64,000 nt of DNA. Origin: an uncultured Draconibacterium sp. Its GTDB lineage: Bacteria; Bacteroidota; Bacteroidia; Bacteroidales; Prolixibacteraceae. The stretch's first letter is position 1; each line of letters starts with the position of its first letter. The notes beneath the pieces are model-generated. The model was not told the origin of the DNA, ran no database searches, and saw only the letters and a program-made list of their open reading frames with translations. Positions 56,156-63,543 of this stretch are shown piece after piece. Both the position numbers and the translations under genes were made by a program. The stretch lies in the NCBI RefSeq assembly GCF_963677155.1, contig NZ_OY781884.1, forward strand, positions 682,001 to 746,000. The letters run 5' to 3'.

Positions 56156-56929
56156 TTAAGCCTTGATTTTTTCGTATAAGCCCAACAGTTTTGTTTGGTA
56201 AATTTCTTTAATCTGCTCTTCGGCTTCTCCAATAGGTTTTACCGGAATCAAATCTTTCACCTCATCAGCCAACATTCCTGATTTAAAGAAAATAGAAAGC
56301 GATTTTTTCAATGTCGCTTCCACTGCTTTTTTTGCTTCTTCTTCATCCAATCCGGTGGCTTCTGCAACTTTTAGCATTTCTTCCCACTGGAACCAGAAAT
56401 AAGTAGGTAACATTGCTGAAACGATGGCGTACCCTTCCAGTTTGTTTTCTGTCACTTCGAAGTTTTTACCTAAAACTTTCACCAGTTTCAGAAAACTCTT
56501 CTTGGCTTTTTTATTGGTTTCAGGATGAAAAGACACAGGATTGTATCCCTTGTTAATAAAGGAAGTAGCATTAGGAATCATCCGAACAACTTTTGAAGTT
56601 CCCAAAGCACCGGTAATCTTTTCGATTGTTACTTTTGGAGCCAGTGAAAGTACCTGCGTATCTTCTGTAACAACATCTTTAATCGCCGCTAACGTTTCTG
56701 CCATTACCGACGGATGAACAGCTAAAACTACCAATTGCTGTTTTGCGGCATCTTGTGCCGACTTTGCAATTTCAATCGCCGGAAATAATTCTTTAAGCGC
56801 ACTCAGCGTTTCGATGTTTGGTTCGAATACTTTTACATTCTCAAAAGCAACTTTTTTGTTTTGAAACGCCTGTAAAAAAATCTTTGTGATCCGTCCGCCA
56901 CCAATAAATCCAATGGTTTTTGTTTTCAC
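56156..56929 (-). CDS. ProC-like NAD(P)-binding protein in a metalloid operon
   Basis: 257 residues with an N-terminal Rossmann motif (TIGFIGGGRI) and the two-domain layout of pyrroline-5-carboxylate reductase (VVRMIPNATSFINKGYNPV). The C-terminal P5CR signature (around G-x-T-x-x-G) is not recognisable; the segment reads DLIPVKPIGEAEEQIKEIY. It is probably a divergent oxidoreductase rather than the proline biosynthetic enzyme. It is the last gene of the second arsenic island. Start GTG at 56929. Confidence 0.7.
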   Translation of the reverse strand: MKTKTIGFIGGGRITKIFLQAFQNKKVAFENVKVFEPNIETLSALKELFPAIEIAKSAQDAAKQQLVVLAVHPSVMAETLAAIKDVVTEDTQVLSLAPKVTIEKITGALGTSKVVRMIPNATSFINKGYNPVSFHPETNKKAKKSFLKLVKVLGKNFEVTENKLEGYAIVSAMLPTYFWFQWEEMLKVAEATGLDEEEAKKAVEATLKKSLSIFFKSGMLADEVKDLIPVKPIGEAEEQIKEIYQTKLLGLYEKIKA

Positions 56930-56959
56930 TTTTTTGAGTTTTATTGTTAGTTGAAATAG

Positions 56960-58003
56960 TTACATCACATAGTTAAAAATGAAGCCCACAATTACAATTC
57001 CGGTAGCAACAATGCCCACAAATGCAGCTATTAATTGCCACTTTAGAACCTTTTTCAGGATGATAATTTCGGGGAGCGACAGGGCAATTACCGACATCAT
57101 AAATGCCAGTGCAGTTCCCAGCGACACTCCCTTCTCGATGAGTACACTAACAATTGGGATAATTCCGGCCGCGTTGGAATACATGGGAACACCCATTAAA
57201 ATGGCCAACGGAACACCGTACCAGTTTTCTTTACCGAGCAGCGAACTTAGAAAATCTTCGGGAACATAACCATGTGCTCCTGCCCCAACAGCAATACCGA
57301 TTATAATGTAAATCCAGATTTTGCCTACAATTTCGCGAACCGAATCAAATCCTTTCTGAATACGGTCACTAAAAGAAAGCTTTTCTTCTTCGATGCCCTC
57401 TGCATTTGCTTTTACACTATACACCCAATCGGCTACATATTTTTCCATTTTCAGTATACCGATCAGCCACCCTGAGAAAATGGCAATCGTTAAACCGGTT
57501 ACCACATAAATAATTGCCACCTTCCAGCCAAACAGGCCAACCAGCAAAACTAGTGCGACCTCGTTTACCATAGGCGCTGCAATTAGAAACGAAAAAGTAA
57601 CGCCGATGGGAATTCCTGCCTCAACAAAACCTAAAAACAAAGGAATTGCCGAGCACGAGCAAAAAGGAGTTACGATACCCAACAAAGCAGCCATTATATT
57701 TCCGGTAAACAGCGATTTTCCCTGCAACATTTTCCGGGTCTTCTCGGTAGAAAAATAGCTTCGAATAACGCCCACTCCAAAAATTATCAGTACCAACAGT
57801 AGCATTACTTTGGGCACTTCGAAAATAAAAAAGCGCAGTGTTTCGGTTAAATGTTTTCCGGCTGTCATTCCTGCCACATCATCGATAATTAAATCGGCAA
57901 TATTTTGCAGGTTCATATACAACAATAGCCATACAGGCATCATAAAAAGCGGTAGTAACCAACCGTTTGTTTTTCTGTTAAAAAAAATCACTTTCTCTAT
58001 CAT
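56960..58003 (-). CDS. UPF0718/ArsP-type permease
   Basis: About 347 residues, polytopic. The signature TPFCSCSAIPLFLGFVEAG, with a CSCS pair, matches the permease family that includes ArsP, which exports methylated or aromatic trivalent arsenicals. A second half with GVPMYSNAAGIIPIV mirrors the first. The frame opens with GTG 58006; ATG 58003 (MIEKV) is preferred. In the operon with ArsF/ArsG-like genes, a role in organoarsenical efflux is likely (inference). Confidence 0.88.
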   Translation of the reverse strand: MIEKVIFFNRKTNGWLLPLFMMPVWLLLYMNLQNIADLIIDDVAGMTAGKHLTETLRFFIFEVPKVMLLLVLIIFGVGVIRSYFSTEKTRKMLQGKSLFTGNIMAALLGIVTPFCSCSAIPLFLGFVEAGIPIGVTFSFLIAAPMVNEVALVLLVGLFGWKVAIIYVVTGLTIAIFSGWLIGILKMEKYVADWVYSVKANAEGIEEEKLSFSDRIQKGFDSVREIVGKIWIYIIIGIAVGAGAHGYVPEDFLSSLLGKENWYGVPLAILMGVPMYSNAAGIIPIVSVLIEKGVSLGTALAFMMSVIALSLPEIIILKKVLKWQLIAAFVGIVATGIVIVGFIFNYVM

Positions 58004-58061
58004 CACTTTCCTATTCGTGTTTTTACGAACTAATTCTTTAAATTTTTTTTACGATCGATTC

Positions 58062-58775
58062 TTACTGTAACCATGGCAGAATAAACATAATGAGCATATA
58101 ATAAATCCCCACACCAATAAACACCACAGCAATTATACGGCGAAACCAAATCTCAAAGGTTTTCATTTTGTTGTAAAGGTTACCGATTGAGCCTACGCTA
58201 AAAGCTATTAACCAGGCAAAGATGATAACCGGAATACCGGTTGCCACGGCAAAAACTATTGGTAGATACAAGCCACCGGCACTGCTAATGGTCATCGGAA
58301 TCAGTATACCAAAATAAAGAACGCCGCTATACGGGCAAAAAGCCAGTGCAAATACAATCCCCAGCAACAACACACCCCAAAATCCGCTATTCGACCTATT
58401 TTGCATCTTCTCAGTAAGCGAGCCAACTCCCGGGATAGTTAACTTCAAAACACCTAACATAAAAAGGCCAATTATAATAAGTAACGGACCTAAAATTTTT
58501 TCGCCCCAGGTTTGAAAAAAAGAAGAGAACTCGAATTGACTGGCACCAAAAAAGAACAGCAAACCGATAGCGGTATACGAAAAGGCACGTCCTAAAGTAT
58601 AAACCAAGCCGTTAAAAAATACTTTTTTCTGGCTGGTAATATCTTTACTAATGTAGCCAATTGCCGTTATGTTGGTTGCCAGCGGGCAAGGGCTTATGGC
58701 GGTCATAAGCCCAAGCATAAGTGCCGACAATATCGGAATTTCTGAATTCTCAAAAATTGTTTGTAATACCTCCAT
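58062..58775 (-). CDS. ArsG-like aromatic arsenical efflux permease (DsbD/CcdA-like)
   Basis: A 237-residue membrane protein with six or seven helices and a CcdA/DsbD-like core: ISPCPLATNITAIGY near 28-42 and the second Cys in LAFCPYSGVLYFG, spaced as a redox pair. Homologues lie next to ArsE/ArsF-type genes and have been linked to export of aromatic aminoarsenicals. It starts 6 bp after the ArsF-like gene, so coupling is tight. Confidence 0.82.
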   Translation of the reverse strand: MEVLQTIFENSEIPILSALMLGLMTAISPCPLATNITAIGYISKDITSQKKVFFNGLVYTLGRAFSYTAIGLLFFFGASQFEFSSFFQTWGEKILGPLLIIIGLFMLGVLKLTIPGVGSLTEKMQNRSNSGFWGVLLLGIVFALAFCPYSGVLYFGILIPMTISSAGGLYLPIVFAVATGIPVIIFAWLIAFSVGSIGNLYNKMKTFEIWFRRIIAVVFIGVGIYYMLIMFILPWLQ

Positions 58776-58781
58776 AATGAA

Positions 58782-59219
58782 TTAGAGCATCGCGTCGATT
58801 TCAGACTTTAACCGCTTTTCAAATTTTTCGGGTTTGGTGCGCGCATTCATAAATCCGGCACTGGTAAGGTCAACCATTTTGTCGCCTTTTACCAACAGCA
58901 GGGTTTGTCCACTAATTTTGTACTTTTTCACCAAAGGATTATCTTTTTCTTTTTCACGATTAATCGACTCGAAAGTTACTTTCCCTTTGTAGTTTTCTTC
59001 AATCGTTTCTCTGGCTACTTTTTCCACTGCCTGGCAAGTAACACAACGTTTTGTTGCATGAAAATAGTAGGCTTTTACTTCACTTGATTGCGGAGCTACA
59101 GCACATCCGTCGCACGATGCATTCGGACCACTTTTAGTTGCACCCGCACAACATTGAGCATTTGCTGAGATTGCTCCAACGAAAAGCAGAATACTTAAAA
59201 CACTAATTAATTTCTTCAT
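58782..59219 (-). CDS. ArsF-like exported thioredoxin-fold protein
   Basis: 145 residues. A signal peptide (LISVLSILLFVGAISANA) is followed by a Cys-rich stretch (QCCAGATKSG, CDGCA) and a thioredoxin-like domain whose redox site is KRCVTCQAVEKVA. The family is described as the nitroreductase subunit ArsF, acting with ArsE and ArsG on aromatic nitro-arsenicals. The periplasmic location and Cys-rich N-terminus suggest binding of trivalent arsenicals. Confidence 0.82.
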   Translation of the reverse strand: MKKLISVLSILLFVGAISANAQCCAGATKSGPNASCDGCAVAPQSSEVKAYYFHATKRCVTCQAVEKVARETIEENYKGKVTFESINREKEKDNPLVKKYKISGQTLLLVKGDKMVDLTSAGFMNARTKPEKFEKRLKSEIDAML

Positions 59220-59278
59220 AATAGTACGGTTAAAGGTTGATGATATTTCTTATTCAAAATCGGTTTCGTCGCTAATTA

Positions 59279-59509
59279 CTACGACAATAATTCTTTTAAC
59301 TCTTTATCTCCGGGAAGTCGTCCACTCAGAATTACTTTCCCGTCGACTACCAGTGCCGGTGTATTCATAACACCAAACTGCATGATCTTATAAATGTCTT
59401 CTACTTTTTCGATCGATGCCTCAACGCCCAATTCACTTACTGCATTCCTTGTCCTTTCTTCCAGCTTTTTGCACTTTGCACAGCCGGTTCCTAAAACTTT
59501 TATATCCAT
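59279..59509 (-). CDS. Small thioredoxin (MTH895/TM0996-type)
   Basis: A 76-residue cytoplasmic glutaredoxin-like protein with active site GTGCAKCKKLEE (CAKC near 10-13), cis-Pro MNTPALVVDG and a compact alpha/beta fold. In such operons it is the candidate ArsE or the electron donor to the membrane redox partner encoded downstream. An ArsR-type palindrome lies just upstream (59535-59552). Confidence 0.88.
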   Translation of the reverse strand: MDIKVLGTGCAKCKKLEERTRNAVSELGVEASIEKVEDIYKIMQFGVMNTPALVVDGKVILSGRLPGDKELKELLS

Positions 59510-59534
59510 CTTTCTTTTGTTTTTTTAATTTATT

Positions 59535-59552
59535 GTTCGCTAAAACACGAAC
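59535..59552. promoter_or_regulatory. Internal operator GTTCG-N8-CGAAC
   Basis: Identical half-sites and 8-nt spacing to the main operator at 59886-59905, located between arsR and the thioredoxin gene. Its spacer on the minus strand (TGTTTTAG) is a poor -7 box, so it may act as a roadblock or secondary site. Confidence 0.7.
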
Positions 59553-59568
59553 GATTTGCATAAATTTT

Positions 59569-59868
59569 TTAATCTATTTTCAGAAAATCTTTGAATAACT
59601 CCTGCGCTTCTGCCCAGTTCTCTTTGTTCACACAATATTTAATTCGGGGAGCTTCAATTTCGCCCTGAATCAATCCGGCATCTTTTAACTCTTTTAAATG
59701 TTGCGACAAAGTTGACTTTGCAATTGGCAGCTCGTCACTTAAATCGCCACTGTAGCAACAACTTTGTTTGCCCAGTAACTGCAACACATACACACGCACC
59801 GGATGTCCGAGCGCTTTTGCGTAACGGGCTAATTTTTGTTGCTGATCTGTAATGATTTTTGTTTCCAT
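59569..59868 (-). CDS. arsR: ArsR-family metalloregulator (second arsenic operon)
   Basis: About 99 residues, winged helix. [17 protein letters not shown] is followed by a helix with the vicinal pair [16 protein letters not shown] (candidate As(III) ligands), the recognition helix [15 protein letters not shown] and the wing [17 protein letters not shown] opens the frame at 59871; ATG 59868 ([11 protein letters not shown]) is chosen. It heads the six-gene second arsenic island and likely binds the two GTTCG-N8-CGAAC sites. Confidence 0.92.
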   Translation of the reverse strand: METKIITDQQQKLARYAKALGHPVRVYVLQLLGKQSCCYSGDLSDELPIAKSTLSQHLKELKDAGLIQGEIEAPRIKYCVNKENWAEAQELFKDFLKID

Positions 59869-59885
59869 CAATTTTCATTGTTCGT

Positions 59886-59905
59886 TGTTCGCAAAAGTAC
59901 GAACA
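59886..59905. promoter_or_regulatory. Second arsR operator: TGTTCG-N8-CGAACA with -7 box spacer
   Basis: TGTTCG (59886-59891) and CGAACA (59900-59905) flank an 8-nt spacer that on the minus strand is TACTTTTG, a perfect TAnnTTTG -7 element. The same design as the first arsR operator with different half-sites. Confidence 0.8.
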
Positions 59906-59955
59906 GTTTTTCGAAATATGAATTTATCCCTACTTTTTTTACTATTATTCTTATG

Positions 59956-60003
59956 TCGCTTGCGATATATAATTTAAATACTTACATTTGCATCGTGTAC
60001 GAT
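59956..60003 (+). promoter_or_regulatory. Glutathione peroxidase promoter flanked by palindromes
   Basis: TTG at 59960-59962 and TACATTTG at 59983-59990 are 20 bp apart, a consensus promoter. TCGCTTGCGA (59956-59965) overlaps the -33 and ATCGTGTACGAT (59992-60003) follows the -7; both are palindromes and candidate sites for the OhrR-type regulator encoded downstream. Confidence 0.65.
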
Positions 60004-60039
60004 ATTTTCACGAAAGACAAATAAGAAAACAATTAAACA

Positions 60040-60525
60040 ATGGAAAACAATTTTTATCAATTTAAAGCAACAAGCTTGCAAGGCAAAGAAGTTGCCATGG
60101 ACAACTTCAAAGGAAAAACCGTTTTAGTAGTAAACACAGCCAGCAAATGTGGATTAACACCGCAGTTTGAGGGACTGGAAAAACTGTACAAAGAGTACAA
60201 AGACAAAGGATTGGTGATTCTTGGATTTCCGTGCAACCAGTTTGCCAACCAGGAACCCGGCGACGAAAAATCAATTGCTGAAGGTTGCCTGCTAAACTAC
60301 GGAGTAACCTTCCCCATGTTTTCGAAAATAGATGTAAACGGAGAAAATGCACATCCGATTTACAAATATTTGAAAAAAGAACTGGGCGGAACTTTAGGAA
60401 GTAAAATCAAATGGAATTTTACGAAGTTTCTGATCGATGCCAACGGTAATCCGGTAAAACGATTTGCACCAACTACAAAACCGGAAAAACTGGAAGGCCA
60501 CATTTCAAAACTTTTACAGAATTAA
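60040..60525 (+). CDS. Glutathione peroxidase family (Cys-type) thiol peroxidase
   Basis: 161 residues. The catalytic Cys lies in [12 protein letters not shown] near 34-36, with the conserved [13 protein letters not shown] loop (resolving Cys candidate) and the WNFTKFLID motif supplying Trp and Asn of the active site. Bacterial members generally use thioredoxin to reduce organic hydroperoxides. A consensus promoter precedes it and a terminator plus an OhrR-type gene follow, consistent with peroxide-responsive control. Confidence 0.93.
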   Translation: MENNFYQFKATSLQGKEVAMDNFKGKTVLVVNTASKCGLTPQFEGLEKLYKEYKDKGLVILGFPCNQFANQEPGDEKSIAEGCLLNYGVTFPMFSKIDVNGENAHPIYKYLKKELGGTLGSKIKWNFTKFLIDANGNPVKRFAPTTKPEKLEGHISKLLQN

Positions 60526-60556
60526 GGTTTTATAACCTGCGAAAATTAATCACAGA

Positions 60557-60605
60557 AAATGAAGCCGCTGAAGACACACTTCAGCGACTTCATTTTTTAT
60601 CTTTG
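60557..60605 (+). terminator. Terminator after the peroxidase, followed by the regulator's -7 box
   Basis: AAATGAAG and CGCTGAAG (60557-60573) pair with CTTCAGCG and CTTCATTT (60579-60595), with one mismatch, then Ts. Directly abutting it, TATCTTTG (60598-60605) is a -7 element for the OhrR-type gene at 60623, so the T-tract and the next promoter overlap. Confidence 0.85.
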
Positions 60606-60622
60606 TACAAAAAATTAATAAC

Positions 60623-61066
60623 ATGGAGTTCGAACAGTTAAAACTCAGTAATCAGCTTTGTTTCCCCATTTATGCCGCCTCGCGTTTGATAACACGCACT
60701 TATCAGCCCATGCTTGATGAACTGGGAATTACTTACCCACAATACCTGGTTTTAATGGTTCTTTGGGAGCACGATTCCATGCCGGTAAATACAATTGCCA
60801 AAAAGTTGATACTTAATACCAACACGATCACTCCACTTTTGAAAAGAATGGAAGTGCAGGGCATTGTAAAACGTACCCGATCGAATGAAGATGAACGAAA
60901 AGTAACGGTTACCCTCACAGACAAAGGGCATCAGTTGCGTAATCAAGCAGCTGAAATACCGGAAAAGCTGGTAGCCCAACTTGATACCGACAAAATCTCG
61001 GTTGAAGAATTAATCGATCTAAGAAAAAAACTTAACCTCCTGATTAATTCGATAACAGAAAGGTAA
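60623..61066 (+). CDS. MarR-family regulator of the OhrR type
   Basis: 147 residues with a MarR winged-helix fold. The N-terminal helix contains LSNQLCFPIYAASR, placing a Cys near residue 13 as in OhrR, where oxidation by organic hydroperoxide releases DNA. The recognition helix region is ILNTNTITPLLKRMEVQG and the wing is RTRSNEDERKVTVTLT. The partner gene is a glutathione peroxidase rather than ohr itself. Confidence 0.9.
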   Translation: MEFEQLKLSNQLCFPIYAASRLITRTYQPMLDELGITYPQYLVLMVLWEHDSMPVNTIAKKLILNTNTITPLLKRMEVQGIVKRTRSNEDERKVTVTLTDKGHQLRNQAAEIPEKLVAQLDTDKISVEELIDLRKKLNLLINSITER

Positions 61067-61165
61067 TTCGACAACTCCATAAAACTTCTCTGGTATTTCC
61101 CTCCCGCAATCACAGCCCCTTGCGCATAAATTTTCTAAATTCGCAGCAAATTCAAATGCGTAAAA

Positions 61166-62161
61166 ATGAATCAGCGATTTCTTCTCCTTATAGGATTGAT
61201 CCTTATTTTTCAAGCCTGTAACACCGGCACATCAAAATACATTGCCAATAACGGAACTATTTACGGTACTTACTACAACATTAAATACGAAAGCCCAAAC
61301 GGCGAAAACCTGCAGACCGAAATTGATGAAGAACTGCAACGCCTGTCGCGCATCTTTTCGCATTACGATAAAGAGGCAACCATTACAAAAGTAAATAACA
61401 ACAAACCAGTTGATCTTGAGCCAGAATTTGTAACCTGTTTCGTACGAGCTGAAGAAATTGCGAAAATTACCAATGGTGCTTTTGATATTACTGCAGGTCC
61501 GCTGATCAACGCATGGGGATTTGGCCCTGAAGACCGACAGAAAATGACGGATGAGAAGGTTGATTCGTTAAAGCAAATTTGTGGTTATGAAAAAATTCGC
61601 CTCGAAAATGGCAAAATCATAAAAGAAAATTCGCACATGACAATAAATATGAGTGCCATTGCCAAAGGTTACACCTGCGATTTGATTGGTAAGTTTCTGC
61701 AAAAGAAAGGCTGCCTGAACTACATGGTTGATATTGGCGGCGAAGTTGTAGCAAAAGGATTAAACGATAAAAGCAAAGTGTGGACGATCGGGATTCGCGA
61801 ACCGATTGAAAATCCTTTCGAAAACGAGTTAAGTGCAGCTTTAATGCTGGAAAACCGCGCCATGGCAACATCAGGTAATTACCTGAACTTTTATGAAGAA
61901 GACGGCAAAAAATATGCGCATACCATCGACCCCATTTCAGGATATCCGGTGCAGCACAGTTTATTAAGCGCCTCGGTAGTTGCCAATGATTGTATGACTG
62001 CCGATGCTTTTGCCACCGCGTTTATGGTAATGGGTAAAAATGCAGGAATTGAAATTGCCCGTCAGGTACCGGGAATGGAAATCTATTTTATTTATGCCGA
62101 CGAAAATGGTGAGAACCAGGTTTACATGTCGGAAGGTTTTAGCAAAATGTTACGAAAATAA
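61166..62161 (+). CDS. apbE: FAD:protein FMN transferase lipoprotein (second ApbE)
   Basis: A 331-residue lipoprotein (lipobox FQAC near 18) with the ApbE motifs MSAIAKGYTCDLIGKFL, MVDIGGEVVAKG, HTIDPISGYP and ADAFATAFMVMG. Distinct from the copy at 39879, which has a plain signal peptide. In Bacteroidota this lipoprotein form usually serves NqrC/RnfG flavinylation; those genes are not in the window. The partner small membrane gene at 62729 is on the other strand. Confidence 0.92.
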   Translation: MNQRFLLLIGLILIFQACNTGTSKYIANNGTIYGTYYNIKYESPNGENLQTEIDEELQRLSRIFSHYDKEATITKVNNNKPVDLEPEFVTCFVRAEEIAKITNGAFDITAGPLINAWGFGPEDRQKMTDEKVDSLKQICGYEKIRLENGKIIKENSHMTINMSAIAKGYTCDLIGKFLQKKGCLNYMVDIGGEVVAKGLNDKSKVWTIGIREPIENPFENELSAALMLENRAMATSGNYLNFYEEDGKKYAHTIDPISGYPVQHSLLSASVVANDCMTADAFATAFMVMGKNAGIEIARQVPGMEIYFIYADENGENQVYMSEGFSKMLRK

Positions 62162-62728
62162 AAGAAAGAATATTTACCATATTTTTTGAAACTCTCAAAC
62201 AAAAATGTGAGATCGATTAAATTCGAACTTTTTCCTGCCCGAGGCTTTCATCTTTGCCTTGAAGCAAAGACGAAACAGAAAGTTCAAGGCTCCTTTTAAT
62301 CTTCACCCTCCATTTTCATAAAACTTAAGTTCGGACGGGTGATCTCCTCAATTCTTCGGAGCTTCCCGCTCTCACTAATGTTTTATTTCAATTACGGGCT
62401 TAATCAAAAGAGGCCGTTCCGCTTATGCAACTTTTGTAGTTTTTTACACATCACTTCGGAGCATTGGCCTCGGACGGTGAGCCGGAAAACAAGTGGTGAC
62501 AGCGTTAAAAAATTACTGATGTTTGAGGAGTAACGACGAGTTTCAGGAATTTTAGCAGTCATCGCGTAGTTTTTCCGTGCGAAGCGGACGTAGCCTTGAC
62601 TTTTGTGTTTACTATTTGTGTTAACACAAATAGTAAAATCCGCCCGATAGGGCACAAACCGAATAATTAATCCAGCGAATAAAATATGCTTTCTTTGAGT
62701 AGAAGTAAATAGACATAAAAAAAGCCGG
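62162..62728. repeat. Gene-free region with a dispersed-type element and 30-bp perfect palindrome
   Basis: Contains a 30-bp perfect palindrome centred on GTTAAC (62608-62637; arms TTTACTATTTGTGTT). Before it lies text resembling non-coding sequence that recurs in Bacteroidota genomes (segments such as CTTGAAGCAAAGACGAAAC and GGAGCATTGGCCTCGGACGG; recalled, not searched). A minus-strand 83-codon frame at 62404-62655 spans it but looks like a spurious product of the repeat. Confidence 0.5.
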
Positions 62729-62742
62729 TTACTTACCGGCTT
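62717..62742 (-). terminator. Terminator overlapping the stop codon of the small membrane protein gene
   Basis: On the minus strand AAGCCGGT pairs with ACCGGCTT around a 5-nt loop and is followed by a T run. The TAA (62731-62729) starts in the loop, so the 5' arm is coding sequence. Confidence 0.8.
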
Positions 62743-62977
62743 CTGTATCTGATGCTAAATTCAGCTTTTTGAATTGCAGTTCTTTTCGGGCATCTCGTTG
62801 TGCTATTTTATCCTGCGTTGTTGCACAATAAACACCGTTTTTCTTTAAATGAGCATTTCCTCCAACATGTGTATTCGGAAATTTTCCACCTTTAAGAAAA
62901 ACAATCCTCATCGCCATTCCCAACATTCCAATACCTAATAAGGCAACTGCCAATAAAACTACTTTTAAAATTTCCAT
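62729..62977 (-). CDS. Small membrane protein, NqrM-like in layout
   Basis: 82 residues: one N-terminal membrane helix (VVLLAVALLGIGMLGMAM), then a soluble tail with GGKFPNTHVGGNAHLKKNGVYC and TTQDKIAQRDA. The layout (helix plus a short Cys-bearing tail) recalls NqrM-type maturation factors of Na+-NQR, and an ApbE gene lies close by, but only one Cys is present and the homology is not certain. The frame ends in a terminator loop. Confidence 0.6.
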   Translation of the reverse strand: MEILKVVLLAVALLGIGMLGMAMRIVFLKGGKFPNTHVGGNAHLKKNGVYCATTQDKIAQRDARKELQFKKLNLASDTEAGK

Positions 62978-63138
62978 ATCCTATCCCTTTCAAACTTTAC
63001 ATTGCAAAATTAAAGTTTTCCAATTAACTAACCCTATCTAAATAACTAATTTAACGGCAAATTGTTGCTGTTTATCTAAAAGTTTCGCCGCTTTGCAAGT
63101 CAATTTTGTAAATTCATCGAAACAAAAAACAACAAATC

Positions 63139-63495
63139 ATGGAAAAACACATTAATGTAGTGGCAACACTACAAATTATCTACAGCATTTTAGGGTTAAT
63201 TTTAGCCGCCACCATTTTTATTCTGTTTCATGTAATCGGTACTATTGCTAACGAACACGAAGCAAAAATTGTACTCTCTATTATTGCCAACGTATTTATG
63301 ATTATTGCTTTTATTGTGAGTTTGCCGGGAATTTTGGCTGGAATAGGTTTATTCAAACGTAAAGAGTGGGCACGAATTCTTACCCTCATCATTTCTGTAC
63401 TGAATCTGTTTAGTTTCCCTATTGGAACAGGCATCGGTGTTTATTCAATTTGGGCACTGGTACAACCCGAAAATGTGGCAGCTTTTAAAAATTAA
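63139..63495 (+). CDS. Small four-helix membrane protein of unknown function
   Basis: 118 residues and about three or four predicted membrane helices (LQIIYSILGLILAATIFILF; IIANVFMIIAFIVSLPGILAGIGLF; ILTLIISVLNLFSFPIG, given as regions). A short KRKEWAR loop separates them. It resembles small DUF4064/DUF2127-like membrane proteins, but no family is certain. Monocistronic, followed by the coiled-coil gene after about 48 bp. Confidence 0.7.
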   Translation: MEKHINVVATLQIIYSILGLILAATIFILFHVIGTIANEHEAKIVLSIIANVFMIIAFIVSLPGILAGIGLFKRKEWARILTLIISVLNLFSFPIGTGIGVYSIWALVQPENVAAFKN

Positions 63496-63543
63496 CTCCA
63501 GGAAAAATCTTTTTCTATTTTTACAAAAAACAATATTTTCAAC

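Noticed and set aside
62404-62655. 83-codon minus-strand frame in the repeat region
   Set aside because: Probably an artefact of a recurring non-coding element; its frame crosses the 30-bp palindrome and has no promoter.
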